From: Mytilus californianus
Taxonomy: Eukaryota; Mollusca; Bivalvia; Mytilida; Mytilidae
Direction: 5' to 3'
Assembly: GCF_021869535.1 (NCBI RefSeq)
Contig: NW_026262593.1
Span: 69,838,322 to 69,902,321, forward strand
DNA length: 64,000 nucleotides
Part shown: one piece after another, positions 21,760 to 43,900 of the stretch
How the letters are laid out: every line of letters starts with the position of its first letter
How positions within the stretch are numbered: position 1 is the stretch's first letter
Program-made: the position numbers and the translations under genes
Notes under the pieces: model-generated
The model's database searches: none
What the model was told of the DNA's origin: nothing
Seen by the model: only the letters and a program-made list of their open reading frames with translations

Positions 21760-23877
21760 TGTGTTAAAAATCAGAAATTTTGAAAAGCATCTTTTTTGTG
21801 CTAAGTTTTCAACAAAAATATATAAAGGTGTATACTACGCTATCCAAAAGTGTCACATTCTCGATTGATTATTATAAAAATTGGGAAAAGATTGGAGTAA
21901 AAATATATGTTTGTTAAAAATTTTACAGATTTGAACAAACAACTTTTTGCTTCAATTACAACAAAACTCGAGATCTATGTTAAATATGTATAATATGCTT
22001 TTCCATGTAATCTTGGTTCAAGATTTGCAGTGAAATTGTCTTCTTATGCTAAGATTTCAACAAGGATTTATATGTAAGTGTAAATAAGTATTTCAAAAAT
22101 TAGAAAACCAATTTGAAATAAAATTGGTATAAACTTACTTCTTGTTTAAAATCTCAAATTTTGAGAAATATCTTCTTGCACTGGAATTTAACAAAACCGA
22201 TAGGTACAATGTATTAAGGTCATCCTGAATTGTTCCCAGGGGTCAAAAGTGTGGTAAAACCTTATTTTATGTGAAAAAATGGTAAATTTTGTGAAAAATC
22301 CGTTTTGATAGGATTTAAATTTCAACAACGTATACCAGACTTAAGAAAAAACATATGATACAGTACAAACAATGACAAACAACTTAAGGTCCAGCAAGCC
22401 TGACTTGGTATAGACACAAACTAAGGTGGGGTTTAACCAGTTTCATGTTCGCACACACACCTCCTCTTTTGCAGATCTGCACCATGTGTCATAATACTAG
22501 AACAAACACAATAAAACATGCACAGTGCATGTGCAGCTACCAATGGGATGCCCACTAAATAGAACAAGGAAAAACAATACAATTTTTTGATGATTTATTT
22601 TAAGGTGAAATTGTTATTGATATATTAGAAAGGTGATTAAAAGAGGAATGAGGTGAAAACCGCCATTATTTGCTAATATGACAATGAGACAATATTGCAC
22701 CCGTGATGAAAGAGCCATTGGCCCCAAGTAATTTTCAACTTAACTAGTTGCAATTGATTTCCTATTCATGAATTCATCTCTGGTTCAATGCACATAACTT
22801 CAATAACAATTATTGTTAATGCCAAGAGTATCAGGACAACATTTGGGTGTAATAGCTACAAAGGTAACTGTTAACTTAAAATCCAGTCCCCAATCATGTA
22901 TATTAAATAATTGATATTGGTTAATGTGCAGTAAAAGTAAAAATTGAATGTAACACTTGGTACTCATCAAGAATTTTATAGGCAAATCAATGGACTCAAT
23001 ATTGTTTGGTCATGGTGAGTAGGAACATCCCAATTTTGCCATAGCGAGTCTAACAGCGGGAAGAAAATAAATAGCAATGCCTTAATTGATTATTTTCTGA
23101 TAATTTTGGCCATTATTCAAACTTTAGAAACAGTATGTGACAAACAACCCTATATTACGAAAATCATGATCTAGCTTCACTTTATTAATAAAAAATAATG
23201 CACTGTAATAATATTGGAAGTTAAGAATTACATGTACTTTATAATTGTCTAGTTGGGATGCTTCAAAACAAGAATAGGCTTCATAATTTTATAATTTTTG
23301 GGAATAAAAAACCTACAATACACCAATTAATAGGAGCACAGAGATTTTTTTTAATTATTTCAATACATGTACTAGGAACAGACTGTTGACACTTCCCTTC
23401 TGTAAAAATATGAATCAAAAATTGTAATCCTCATAAAAAACAAACAACACCATTTAACTATTCAAATCACAAAAGAGGAATATTTTTTGGTATACAGGAT
23501 AGGGGTAATTAAAAAGTGGGGATGTTGGATAATTTATTGGGGGGGGGGGGGGGGTAAAACGTGGAATGTGTCATCTAAGAAATAAAAGGGAGAGAGTTTC
23601 AAATAAACAGCGATTTAGGAAACGACCCACCCACTCATTTATATCAAACAACAGCCTAATGTTGCAGTCTTTACGATAAACTTTTGAATCCACAACAGCA
23701 CAAGCCCGAAGCTTAAGTTTACGAAATGATTGGTTCATGAATTATGGATTATTATATGCATTATGGAATGAGGAAAACAGTCGACAATCTATTTTTCTTT
23801 GCTGTTTATATGCATGTTTCCCCCTGTTATTAAATCAAGAATCAATGAGTTTGGTATATTTGTTTCCATCAAGAACA
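21760..23877. other. Non-coding stretch upstream of the CAPZB locus
   Basis: AT-rich, with no coding signal. A family-B-like remnant lies at about 22385-22470 and a G16 tract at 23539-23554. A strong donor-like ATG|GTGAGTA occurs at 23012-23020 and is one candidate for the CAPZB first exon. Confidence 0.4.
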
Positions 23878-24058
23878 GGGTTGCATTCAATAATGACAAT
23901 ATCGTAGCAGCTACATAGTGCTACGTAGATTTTTGCCTACTGAACGAGTAGCTAGCCTAGCTGCTATCAATATCTATGTAGCAGCTAGGGTAGCTACACG
24001 TTCAGTAGTCATAAATCTACGTAGCCCTATGAGGCCGCTACGATATTGAACGCAACCC
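23878..24058. mobile_element. 181-bp MITE
   Basis: Ends GGGTTGCATTCAATA and its inverted partner TATTGAACGCAACCC. The arms continue inward with CAATATCGTAGC...ATAG. Repeated internal GTAGCTAC/CTACGTAG words give further self-pairing. Confidence 0.85.
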
Positions 24059-24059
24059 A

Positions 24060-24577
24060 GACTTCAATCTGACGTTTAACGCCATTTTCAACTGGTACCG
24101 TATGTGGACGTTCGACAAACCGGGAACCGAAACGTTCAAGTTCAAGGCCATCATAAGCTCATACCGACCGTAAATATTTGTATATTCCGAAGGCATACTG
24201 AATAATTAACGGAGGGAACCAACCTAGGTACGAAATGACTATAATTCTATAAAATATCTTTGTCCTCATTGTTTAATTTAATCTTCATTATTAATTTTTT
24301 TGCTCAATTTTTCAGTCTTGTAAATGTTACATGTTGATTTTTTTGTTTTTGTTTTTGTTTTGCAAATCTGTCTGTTTGAATCCCAAACCAGAAAAATAAT
24401 CCGTTCCGATGCTGCATTTTGTTTTGACCCATTACTGATATCCGGTTTAATTCTTTTCTTCAAAGCTTGCTCTTATGTAAACCAGTAAAACAGTAAAGGC
24501 TGTCCCGGATGTAGAGGCCATTTCTACGAACTCTTGCTTCCTGAATCGAAAGATTAGAGTATTATCTCGACAAAATG
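24060..24577 (+). promoter_or_regulatory. Candidate CAPZB promoter and first exon
   Basis: This interval is richer in CpG (about a dozen in 24070-24240) than its neighbours. It leads to ATG at 24575-24577 in the favourable context CAAAATGG, followed by GT. CAPZB needs an upstream exon that supplies little more than the start codon in phase 0 before ACA GAA at 27379, and an exon ending ...ATG| fits. The donor GTTTGC is weak. The alternative at 23012-23014 has a much better donor (GTGAGT) but a less promoter-like surrounding. Transcript data would decide. Confidence 0.3.
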
Positions 24578-26439
24578 GTTTGCATTAATGTTTAGACTGC
24601 TATATATCGAAAATATAAGAATTATACTTCATATTTTTCAATCAGTATTTATTTCCAGGAAAAATTTAATGACATTAAAGCGAAGTAACTCAAAAGAGGG
24701 CGGATATACCGAGCGATGTAGTCATCATGTACACATCGTTCGGTGGTGTGTGTACATTAAATTGAATATGATATAACATTGACAAATTATGTGCATGCTT
24801 GAAACTAAAGCAATGCATTTTTACGTTACAAATGTTTGGCAGAATACTGTGAAACAGTCCATTGTAACAATACATATATCTTAAGGTTCATAACAAATGG
24901 ACACAAATGGCTGTTTGCCAGTCTTCAGACTTCACCTTGAACAAAGGCAATACTAAAAGACCTTATTGCTATTTTTACACTTGACCAGAGAATTAACAAC
25001 ACTTGAACTTTTGATGTCATACAACAATCACTTTTCCATGGATTCGGATATTTTCTCTTGTGACGTCAAAATTATAAGAGAACCCATGTGAAGTCCAGTA
25101 ATGGCAGACAAATAGTGAAAAGGTGTATTGGATAAGGCATAGGAAACTTCATATATCTCTGCAAGAAAACAGTTTGGGTGTGATAAAAAACAGGTCTATT
25201 AGGCTCAGTTTGTGTCATTACCTTTTTCAGATTCTGTGTCGGGAATGATTTTCTGATTGGTCACCCTCAAAATCCCTTATCAAGCCCACAGATAAGCTAC
25301 CTCACCTTCCTCTGGTGCTATAGTATCATCCATTACACCCGAAGCGAAGAGAAAGATCTGATATTAATAAGATTTCTTTTTCTCAAGAATTCGCAAACTA
25401 CATTTAAACATCAACATCATTAATCATGTTAATAAAGAAAGAAAATACAATTGTATAAATAATGCTGGTCTTATCAAAAGAGATAATGGTTGGCCTTCTT
25501 TTTGAGATGATTTTAATCCGTAATATCTCCGACAAATAAAAAATAAAAAATGAATCAGTGCTAATCAACAATTTGAAAAGAGTTCTGCCCATTGGAAATA
25601 TTGATTCTATGGAAAATTGCATTGTAAGCACTCTCAAGCCAACATTTCTCAAAGATATTTATATAAAAGTTTAAAATGATAAAAAAGAACTCTCCTTTAG
25701 TCTTTGACCTTGGACAGATAAAATGTGTGGGGGACTAAAGACCAAAAAATATTATATGCTTGTTTCCTGCATCCTGACCCACCTTCAGTTTGATTGCAAT
25801 TTGCGGACTTTAAAATAGTTTAATGCCTGTCCAAAAAAAATTCAAGAAAAAACATTGTGATTCGTCTTACATGTCTTATTTGACTACAAATTCAATTTTT
25901 GCAGGATTATTCAATCAAATTTGTAATAAGATCCACACATATTGAGTATTGAATTTGTCAAAACATTTAAAATTATAAAAGTATCAACATGCATGCCCAA
26001 ATCAGGGGCTGCTCTGGCTTCAACAAAGTTGGAGCCAGAAAAATCGGCAGCTGCTATATTTTGTTGCCAGTTTGGAAAAACTTAGAGCAAACTTTTGAGG
26101 CAGCTAGAGTCTTGATTTCCTGTACCAAAATTGAAACCATGTTCAATTTAAATTTCTTATGCACTGTACATCATTTAACTGTAATTATATAAGTAAGTCC
26201 AAACAGGGACTTATAGGACTTACATAATGACTCTTTTGATCAATGTTCCTGTCCTTATAATTAGCTTATGGTTTGTATATGCTACAGAGTAGAGAAAATA
26301 TTTTTAAATTAAAAATAAAGAATAGAAAAAATGGGCAATTAAATGAAGAAAAGAGAATAATGGGTGTTTAAATATACAGAGTAGAGAAGTTAGAGAACAT
26401 ATGTATACAATTTTTTTAATTTTAGTTCATTTATATGTT

Positions 26440-26605
26440 TTGGAGTTTAGTATGAAGTCCATTTTCACTGAACTAGTACACATTTTTGTTAAGGGGCCAG
26501 CTGAAGCCCGCCTCCAGGTGCGGGACCCATTGGTGGCCTTCGGCTGTTTTCTGCTCTTTGGTCGGGTTGTTGTCTCTCTGACACATTCCACATTTCCATT
26601 CTGAA
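26440..26605 (+). repeat. Dispersed repeat family D fragment
   Basis: Contains GGGGCCAGCTGAAGCC, CTCCAGGTGCGGGACCC and GGTCGGGTTGTTGTCTCT, then ACACATTCCACATTTCCATT. I recognise the layout from mussel repeats. It gives a spurious 67-codon frame. The rest of 24580-27378 is AT-rich intergenic or intronic sequence with no gene seen. Confidence 0.55.
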
Positions 26606-27342
26606 TTTTAAAATAAAGAACACAGAAAATGATGACGGAAGCCCCCTACCAATCCTGCTATCAAGGACCCTCTTAACTTTGCCTATAACACAAAAGACCT
26701 AAACCTATAAGTTCTAAAGTCAGAAGTATGTAGACAGATCTTGAATAGGTATCTTAATACTAGAAAAAAATAAAAATTGAGTTATCTTTCTTTATTCGGG
26801 TGTGCTCCTTCTTCAGAGGATTATACACTGTAGAAGTGAATACAATCAATGGCGGCTGGTTTTGTTTTTTTCGTATCAAAAGTAAGGGCATACAAAGACA
26901 AATTACGTCTAAATTACCATTTTTTTACGGAATGCAAGTAAAACAATGTTTTTAATAAGTTTATAATAGTTTTCTTCTTTCTGTCAATTATGTTTTCATC
27001 ATGAAACTAGTAAACGTTGCAAATTGTGTTGTGGTATGAACATTTTTTCAATATGAAATTTATGCGGACTGACCGATGGTATCTGGAAAAATTAATGTTG
27101 ATGATAATTAATGACCCATCGGAAAATAAAATGTTGATGATCATTAATGACCCATCAGATAAGTGGATTACCTGCAACAACATATTATGAAAACTGTTAC
27201 AGTGTATCAAACTCGGAGAAAAACATAAAATTTTTCCAGATTTTGTTAATATATGCAAAAAAAACAATAAAATCCTGGAGCCCAACCTTATTTTATAAGG
27301 GTTGGATGCAGGAAACAAACAGAAATTTTTTGTTGGCCTTAG

Positions 27343-36661
<9,319 letters not shown>

Positions 36662-39067
36662 TGATACATACAATTATTAGTGCAGAAAATTTTTATGGCC
36701 ACCAGATGGTGCAACAAACTGTATTAAAAGGAAACGGTGCAAAATTGTTTATTTGCTTCATTAATTTGCAAAGTTTTTGATATTGAAAAAAAATAATTGG
36801 AAATTGGTGAAGAAAGAGAACCCATAAGGCAGTTTGAAAGTAATTGATTAGAAAATCAATGATTATGTTGAGGGGAAAATATGTTGAAAAATTATATATT
36901 ATATGAATTTGTAGCAAGGAAATAGGTTAAAGATATTACTCATGGTAGCATTTGGTTACTCTTATTATAGTAGCATTTGTTTTTACTTATAAAAAGAAGG
37001 ACTTAAGTATTTTCAGGGATCTAATTTTTTCAAAATCCACTTTCCAAAAGGAGAGCTTTGCCATTCGCTTGCTTGCCTTGTAATGATAGGGCTTACCCTT
37101 ACATTTTGAACTAAAAAAAACGTAAAATAAATCACTTGCCTATGGGAAAATTAAAATGTGTTTTCACTTTTTACCGTCTCATTGTTTTCCTGGGCAACAG
37201 GCAATGGTAATTACAAGTCAGTAAATAGAATATATCTTGTAGAAAAGACATATGTTGGTGCATCTCTGCAAAACTTTCTTCATTAGTGATATTATGGAAG
37301 TTGTGACTAAAGATTTAGCTTTTACAATTTACATAAATGAACACTTATTTATTTATATTTATATATAAATATTTTCAGGTGAAATTGTGTTTGAATAGTA
37401 AAAAAATTTAGATGCTGGCCATCTAAGGAAGAAATAACTGTCTTAAATATGGCTGTAAAAGTATATCTAAGTTAAAAAGTAATTCTTATTTGAAGTTCAG
37501 TAAAAATTCTACCAAATGAAAAAAAAAAACTTTTTAAAATTTTGTGCATCCTTTCAAAGAAACTATAAATGGTTATTGAAGAGACTGGTTGTGTGTGAAG
37601 CAAATTTCCTTTTACCTTGCAATCAGCCAAGTATTGTACAAATAACAGGTTCACAATTTTTTTTGATTTATTTGTACATATAAAGTTTCCTGCTACTCTG
37701 CTTCCCTATTGAGCAATCAGTAATATGAATATTTCTTTTTGTGTTACAGTTCATTTTGGGGTCCTCTTGGTGGTCCGCGTTTAAACTATGTCGATTTCTT
37801 TGAAAACTTTTTTTAATTTACACAACTAAACCTTAAAGTGCCGGGTGTATATTGCAGGATAAAAAACAAAATAGGTACATTAGCAGAAATTAAGATTTAT
37901 TTGTCCGGACTACAAAACAAGAGAAAAGATCAGAGAGCTTGGCTTTGCGTCCTGTTTCTTAAGCTCTTAAAAATAAAATTTCTATTTTCCGACTGTACAT
38001 ATATTGTTATGTCATCTATATCTATTTGTTACTTTTGATTAACAGTTTTAAGAGGTTTATGCATAGTTTTAACATCTCGTACAGCGAACAACTTTCAAAA
38101 CTTTTTATGCCAAAATATTATATATATCTTATTTCTTAAAAATAAAAAACCTTGTATTATATTTTTGCTTTTTCTATTGAAAATTGATTATAAAAGACAA
38201 TAGTTAAAATAATATATGTTGAAACAGATTTATATTTCCATTATGTTTTTCGAAAAATGCATTTAATCCATAATTTTTTTTCGTAAGAATGGAAAAATAT
38301 ATTTAAACACAATACATTAGTTTCACTGTGTCAGTTTGTCTTTGTCACCTGAAAAAGGACATGATTAAAATAGTCATTCCAAAATGTGTATGTCTAAGTA
38401 AACCTGATTTTAAGACTTGTTATTGATGTTTAGTTTTACCTCCATTTGAATTATCATGACAAATCCGATTCTACTGCAGTTTCTTGAAAAATATAAACTA
38501 GCAATCATGTTTTTTTTTTCATGGGGAGATAACTGCTTTCACATTTTTTGCAGGAAAGATAACTCAAAATGTGACTTATCGTGTTACTGCCTTATTGAGT
38601 GTTTATTAACGAGCTACAGCATAATTAAAGTAATTAAGTATGATTTTATAATATGTATATATAATATATTTCACATTCATGATACTTGTACAAATATGAG
38701 ATAACATTGTATTAAAACATGTACAAAATCATTTTGTTTTCATTCCTAAACTGGTTTGCTTTTTTCTCAAAACATTGATCAATGGCTGGTTATTTGCTTC
38801 ATGCCCAGTTGCAGATATTTCATGCATATAGTAATTAAGGACTGAAAAAATTTGAACAATAGTTAGGCTGAGACTGCATTCATGTAGTAGGTTGACTGGT
38901 ATGAAGGGTGGGAAATTTGAACTCCCTCTGGATTGAGTGAAATTATTAAGAAACTGAGGTTCTCACTCCTTCAGGCAAAGTTGACCTAAAATAAAATAAG
39001 CTGTTCTTTCTTTTGGTCATATAACTTCTCACATAATCCGCTATTTATAAGTTCCCGACTTTTCAAA
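36662..39067. other. CAPZB 3' region and AT-rich intergenic sequence
   Basis: The 3' UTR begins here. AATAAA at 37126 is the first candidate poly(A) signal, with others near 37970 and 38138. No further gene is recognised; the short frames are AT-rich chance frames. Confidence 0.45.
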
Positions 39068-39641
39068 GGAGGTCTGGTAAGGGCTACTTTTGGCCTAAAT
39101 TTTGAAGTACATCTGACAAAGATTTTTGACATTTTTTGAACACGTGAGTGTCTACTTCAGTCTATTCAATTAGTTTATGTTCAAGATTTGCAATGATTTG
39201 GTCATTAAAGACGCTCAAATTCAAGATTAGATATAAAAAATCTTTCAAATATACTACAAAACGTCGCTTTTCAGATGTTCTTTGGTCTAAAATGTAAGTG
39301 GCTGCATTGGTGTTCAGTCTCAACCTTTATATATGTTATGTATTATCATCAAATACAACATATATTTAAATATAAAGACTGAACACAAGTTTTGCCACTT
39401 CTATTTTAGACAAAAACCGTCTTAAAATTGTCAAAAATGCTAAAATTGGGAAGATTTCAGTAATTTTGCATGAATTAATGATGCTAGTACCTGATGCATG
39501 TGCACTGTATTGTCAAAAACAGCCTACATTTATGTAACAAAAGTATTCAACTTTCCCATAAATAGCTAAAAATTTACATTTTTTACAAATTATAAAAATG
39601 CTATATTTTGGGCCAAAAAAGGGTCTTACCAGGCCTACTCC
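39068..39641. mobile_element. 574-bp MITE with long inverted arms
   Basis: The left GGAGGTCTGGTAAGGGC... is mirrored by the right ...CTTACCAGGCCTACTCC. A second inner inverted pair (GGTGTTCAGTCT at about 39309 and AGACTGAACAC at about 39378) flanks the centre. No coding capacity. Confidence 0.8.
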
Positions 39642-39835
39642 ACTGTTTAGGTTTGAGCACTCCTGAAGAGGGTAAATACAAATTTTCTTTTGATGCACCA
39701 AACTTGTACAGTGTAGTCTTTGCCTTGCCTGAGACGAAAGTAGCAGAATGCGAGACATGATTATTACAATGAAGCAGAAGTGGAAACAGCGTTTCTAATT
39801 TGTATAAAGCTTTATATGGAAGAAGATTTGGATGC

Positions 39836-40127
39836 TTAAGGTGGTACCTAACACTACAGGGAGATAACTCAAGTAAAAGGGAGTAAAATCAGCTAAACGT
39901 TTTAATTACGTTGTGTTGTTAAGGGAATATTAAGCTTCTCAATGATCAAAGTTAGTGTTTGTCAAACTGCTATATAACCAGTCTAATTTTTCTGATAAAT
40001 TGGTTGGTTCAAATTTTTTGAAATTTTTATATTTTTGTCAAAGGGTCAAAGTAAATACTTTGTCAAAATTTTATGAAAATTAAACGAGCCAAATTAATTT
40101 TAGTGAAGGTGTTGGGTACCACCTTAA
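39836..40127. mobile_element. TTAA-flanked MITE (family T3)
   Basis: TTAAGGTGGTACCTAACAC at the left and GTGTTGGGTACCACCTTAA at the right. It is 292 bp. The flanks (GGATGC and TACCTTTTATATAGATACC) are continuous in the related repeat near 40968-41000, which serves as an empty-site comparison. Confidence 0.93.
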
Positions 40128-40139
40128 TACCTTTTATAT

Positions 40140-42960
40140 AGATACCTAACAAGCCTTATGTTATGAAGTTTCCATCTGTCATATGTGCATTGTCCACCTC
40201 ATTTTCATGGTTCAGCAACTGCTTGGTCATGTGAATTTCTCTCTTATCGTGAGTAATATGATATTTATATTTGGTATATTGGATCCTTGCAAGATCTACA
40301 TGTCCATCAGACAAGGTTCACCTGACCTCATCCTCATTTCATGGATCAGTGTTCAAGATATATGATTAGGGCAATTTCTCAGATACTAGAAGCAGAACGT
40401 CCTCTATATTTGGTTCATTGACCAATGTTAAGTTTCCTGATTAAACCTGTTTCTCAGATACTAAAAGCTATGGGTGAATTGTAATCACTGTGCAGCAACA
40501 CCACCTGATATAGGTACCCCCGAAGCCATGGATAAAGTAAAAGTGAAGTCAGGTAAAGTCAATTTCTTCTCCTTTTCATTATTTTATGCGTTTGGCTGAA
40601 AAGTACAGTTTTGTGATACTGAATCCTAATAGTTATGGCTTATTATGATCCTTAATTGGCTTTCTCTCTCTTCAAATTGTCAGAATTGGACCAGGTACCA
40701 CATAAGACTACATTTATCCTTCAACTATTCATTTGACGTTTTCGTAACAAAGTTCATATTTAAGATTGAACAACACTATTTCGAAATTTTTTTTTTTTTC
40801 ACGGAGTAATTCATAAAGATTAAGCGGAAAATTCTATGGTGAATGTTTTTTGTTGAGCCTGCAACTTCTGTTGCAGAAACCTCGACATAGGGATAGAGTT
40901 GGTGGCGGTGGCGATGGCGACGGCGTTAACTAACTATTTAACAGCTTTATATTTTAGAAGGTGGAAGACCTGGATGCTTCATACTTTGTATATAGATGCC
41001 TTATGTTATGAAGTTTCCGTCTGTCACATGTCCATTGTCCTTAACCTCATTTTCATGGTTCAGTGACTACTTGAAAACAAAGTTATGATTTTTTGTAATG
41101 TTAATTTCTCTCTTATTATGAGTAATAGGATAACTATATTTAGTATGTGCGTACCTTGCAAGGTCCTTGTGCCTGTCAGAAAGTTTTCATTTGACCTCGA
41201 CCTCATTTCATGGATCAGTGAACAAGGTTAAGTTTTCGTGGTCAAGTCCATATCTCAGATACTTTAAGCAATAGGTCTACTATATTTGGTGTATGGAATG
41301 ATTGTAAGGTGTACATGTCCAACTGGCAGGTGTCATCTGACCTTGACCTCATTTTCATGGTTCAGTGGTTAAAGTTAAGTTTTTGTGTTTTGGTCTGTTT
41401 TTCTTATACTGTATGCAATAGGTCTACTATATTTGGTGTATGGAATGATTGTAAGGTATACATGTCTAGCTGGCATGTGTCTTCTGACCTTGACCTCATT
41501 TTCATGGTTCAGTGGTCAAAGTTAAGTTTTTGAGTTTTGGTCTTTTTTTCTAATACTATATGCAATAGGTCATCTTTATTTGGTGTATGGAAATATTTTA
41601 TAATGTACATGTCAGTCTTGCAAGTTTTATTTGACCTTGACCTCATTTTCACACTTCATTGCTCAGTGTTAAGTTTTGTGTTTTGGTCTGTTTTTCTAAT
41701 ACTTTAAGCAATAGGTCAACTATATTTGTTGTATGGAAGGATTGCAAGCTGTACATGTCTGCCTGGCATGGTTCATCTGACCTTGACCTCATTTTCATGG
41801 TTCATTGGTCAATGTTTAGTTTTCTTGGCTAAGTCTGTATCTTAGAAACTATAAACAATAGGTCAACAATATTTAGTGTATTGAATGATTGTAACGTGTA
41901 CATGTATTTCTTGTTTGGTTTATATGACCTTGACCTCATTTTCTTGGATCATGTCAAGTGTATGTGATAGTTGTAGTAAAGCTTTATATTTAGGACTATC
42001 AACATAATATCAATGATTAGTAAAGAAGGCGAGACATTTCAGTGTGTGCACTCTTGTTATGTTTTGGTCTGGTTTTCTTAAACTATAAGCAAAAGGTCAA
42101 CTATATTTGGTGTATGGAACGATTGATAGGTGTATATGTCTGTCTGGCAGGTATCATTTGACCTTGACCTCATTTTTATGGTTCATTGGTCAATGTTAAG
42201 TTTTCATGGTTAAGTTTGTTTCTTAGATACTATAAGCAATATATGTCAACCATATTTAATGCATAGATTGATTGAAAGGTGTACATGTCTGTCTGGCATG
42301 GTTCACCTGACCTTAACCCCATTTTCATGGTTCATTGGTCAATGTTAAGTTCTTTTCTTAGAAGCTATAAGCTATAGGTCAACTATATTTGGTGTATGGA
42401 ATGATTGTAAGGTGTACATGTATTTCCGGTTTGCTTTATCTGACCTTGACCTCATTTTCTTGGATCATGTTAAGTTTATGTGATACTTGTAGTAAAACTT
42501 TATATTTAGGACTATCAACATAAAATCAATGGTCAGTAAAGCAGGCGAGACACTCTTGTTTTTAACTACAAGGAATAGATAGATACTTTTTCTTATCATT
42601 GTTTCTTTGCTTCGGGGGTACCTATATCCGGCGGTGAAGCTACACAGTGGTAATTGGTGTGTGAAATGATTGTAATGCGTACACGTCTGTCTGAAAGATA
42701 TCATCTGACTTTGGCCTCATTTTCATGGTTCATTTGTCAAAGTTAAGTTTTCGTGGTTAGATCTGTTTCTATCATCAATAGGTTGACTATTTTTGGTGTA
42801 TGCAATGATTGTAAGGCGTACATGTCCGTCAGGCAGAGTTCATCATGCCAACATTTACGTAGATTATTGATAATCTGAAAGACTTGCAACATAAAAGATC
42901 AATCGTGATCAGTAAAGCAGATGAGAAATTTCAGCATGTGTACTCTTGTCATTTGGTATT
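40140..42960 (+). repeat. ~147-bp tandem repeat array
   Basis: GGTCAACTATATTTGGTGTA-type starts occur at 41274, 41421, 41568, 41713 and 41861, then at about 42095, 42244 and 42378 (steps mostly 145-149). Each unit contains GTACATGTC and TGACCTTGACCTCATTTTCA. Flanking units are more diverged. ORFs inside it are artefacts. Confidence 0.93.
40481..42656. repeat. Inverted flanks around the 147-bp array
   Basis: 40486-40532 (CACTGTGCAGC... GATATAGGTACCCCCGAAG) is inverted at about 42609-42655 (CTTCGGGGGTACCTATATCC ... GCTACACAGTGG). Arms of ~45 bp lie about 2.1 kb apart, suggesting the array travels inside a larger element. Confidence 0.7.
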
Positions 42961-43494
42961 GATTGAAATGCAGTTTTGTAAGCATTGGAATTTTTCATTT
43001 CCATGGAGGCTATTTGACCCTGCACCTTCAGTCATAGTTCATTGACTATGATGTTTTGCATAGTTTACCTGTTAAAATATTGTTAAAAGTATTGGCATTT
43101 TGAATTCAGCAGTTGCATCATACTATAAAAATTGCTAAATAGCTACACTTATATCTATGTTAACAGTTCATTTCATTTGGCACCACAACACAAATTTACC
43201 CTCCACGATCTTAAAGGAACTACTTATTAGACTGATATGTCTTTCCTTTATCTGTTTGATATTAAAAGATTTAATGATCAGTTATTTTACCATTTCAATT
43301 ATAACAAACCTACCTAAAGGGACACTTTTCAACCGACCTGGACATGACATTCAAAACATGATATTCAATTCAAAGAAGCATCTATGATGAGTTTATTGAA
43401 TTGACCCTCAGGATCTCAAATCCTTCATTTTGGTCTGGTGACGAATGTCGAGGAAATGAGACATAGCAATCCTACAGTCTGTGTTTATAGATAT

Positions 43495-43900
43495 AAGAAG
43501 ATGTGGTATGAGTGCTAATGAGACAACTCTCTATCCAAGTCACAATTTGTAAAAGTAAACCATTATAGGTCAAAGTACGGCCTTCAACACGGAGCCTTGG
43601 CTCACACCGAACAGCAAGCTATAAAGGGCCCCCAAAATGACTAGCGTAAAACCATCCAAACAGGAAAACCAACGGTCTAATCTATATTAAGAACGAGAAA
43701 CGAGAAACACTTATGAACCACATCAACAAACGACAACCACTGAACATCAGGTTCCTGACTTAGGACAGGTGCAAACAAATGCTGCGTGTTTAAACGTTTT
43801 AATAGGTGCCAACCTTCACCCTACCTGCAGCAATAGTATAACATCACAACATAGAAATACACACTATAAAATATCAATCAAAAGACATATTAACAAAAAC
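43495..43900 (-). repeat. Dispersed repeat family B, long copy
   Basis: Contains GATGTGGTATGAGTGCTAAT, GTACGGCCTTCAACAC, AAACGACAACCACTGAAC and CAGGTTCCTGACTTAGGACA, the reverse order of the copy at 7497-7795 with more of the left end present. The 42960-43494 stretch before it shows no gene. Confidence 0.8.

Noticed and set aside
41309..41533. 74-codon frame
   Set aside because: Product of the 147-bp tandem array (unit length divisible by three).
40140..42960. CRISPR-like array
   Set aside because: Units are contiguous ~147-bp tandem repeats in a eukaryote, with no spacer structure.
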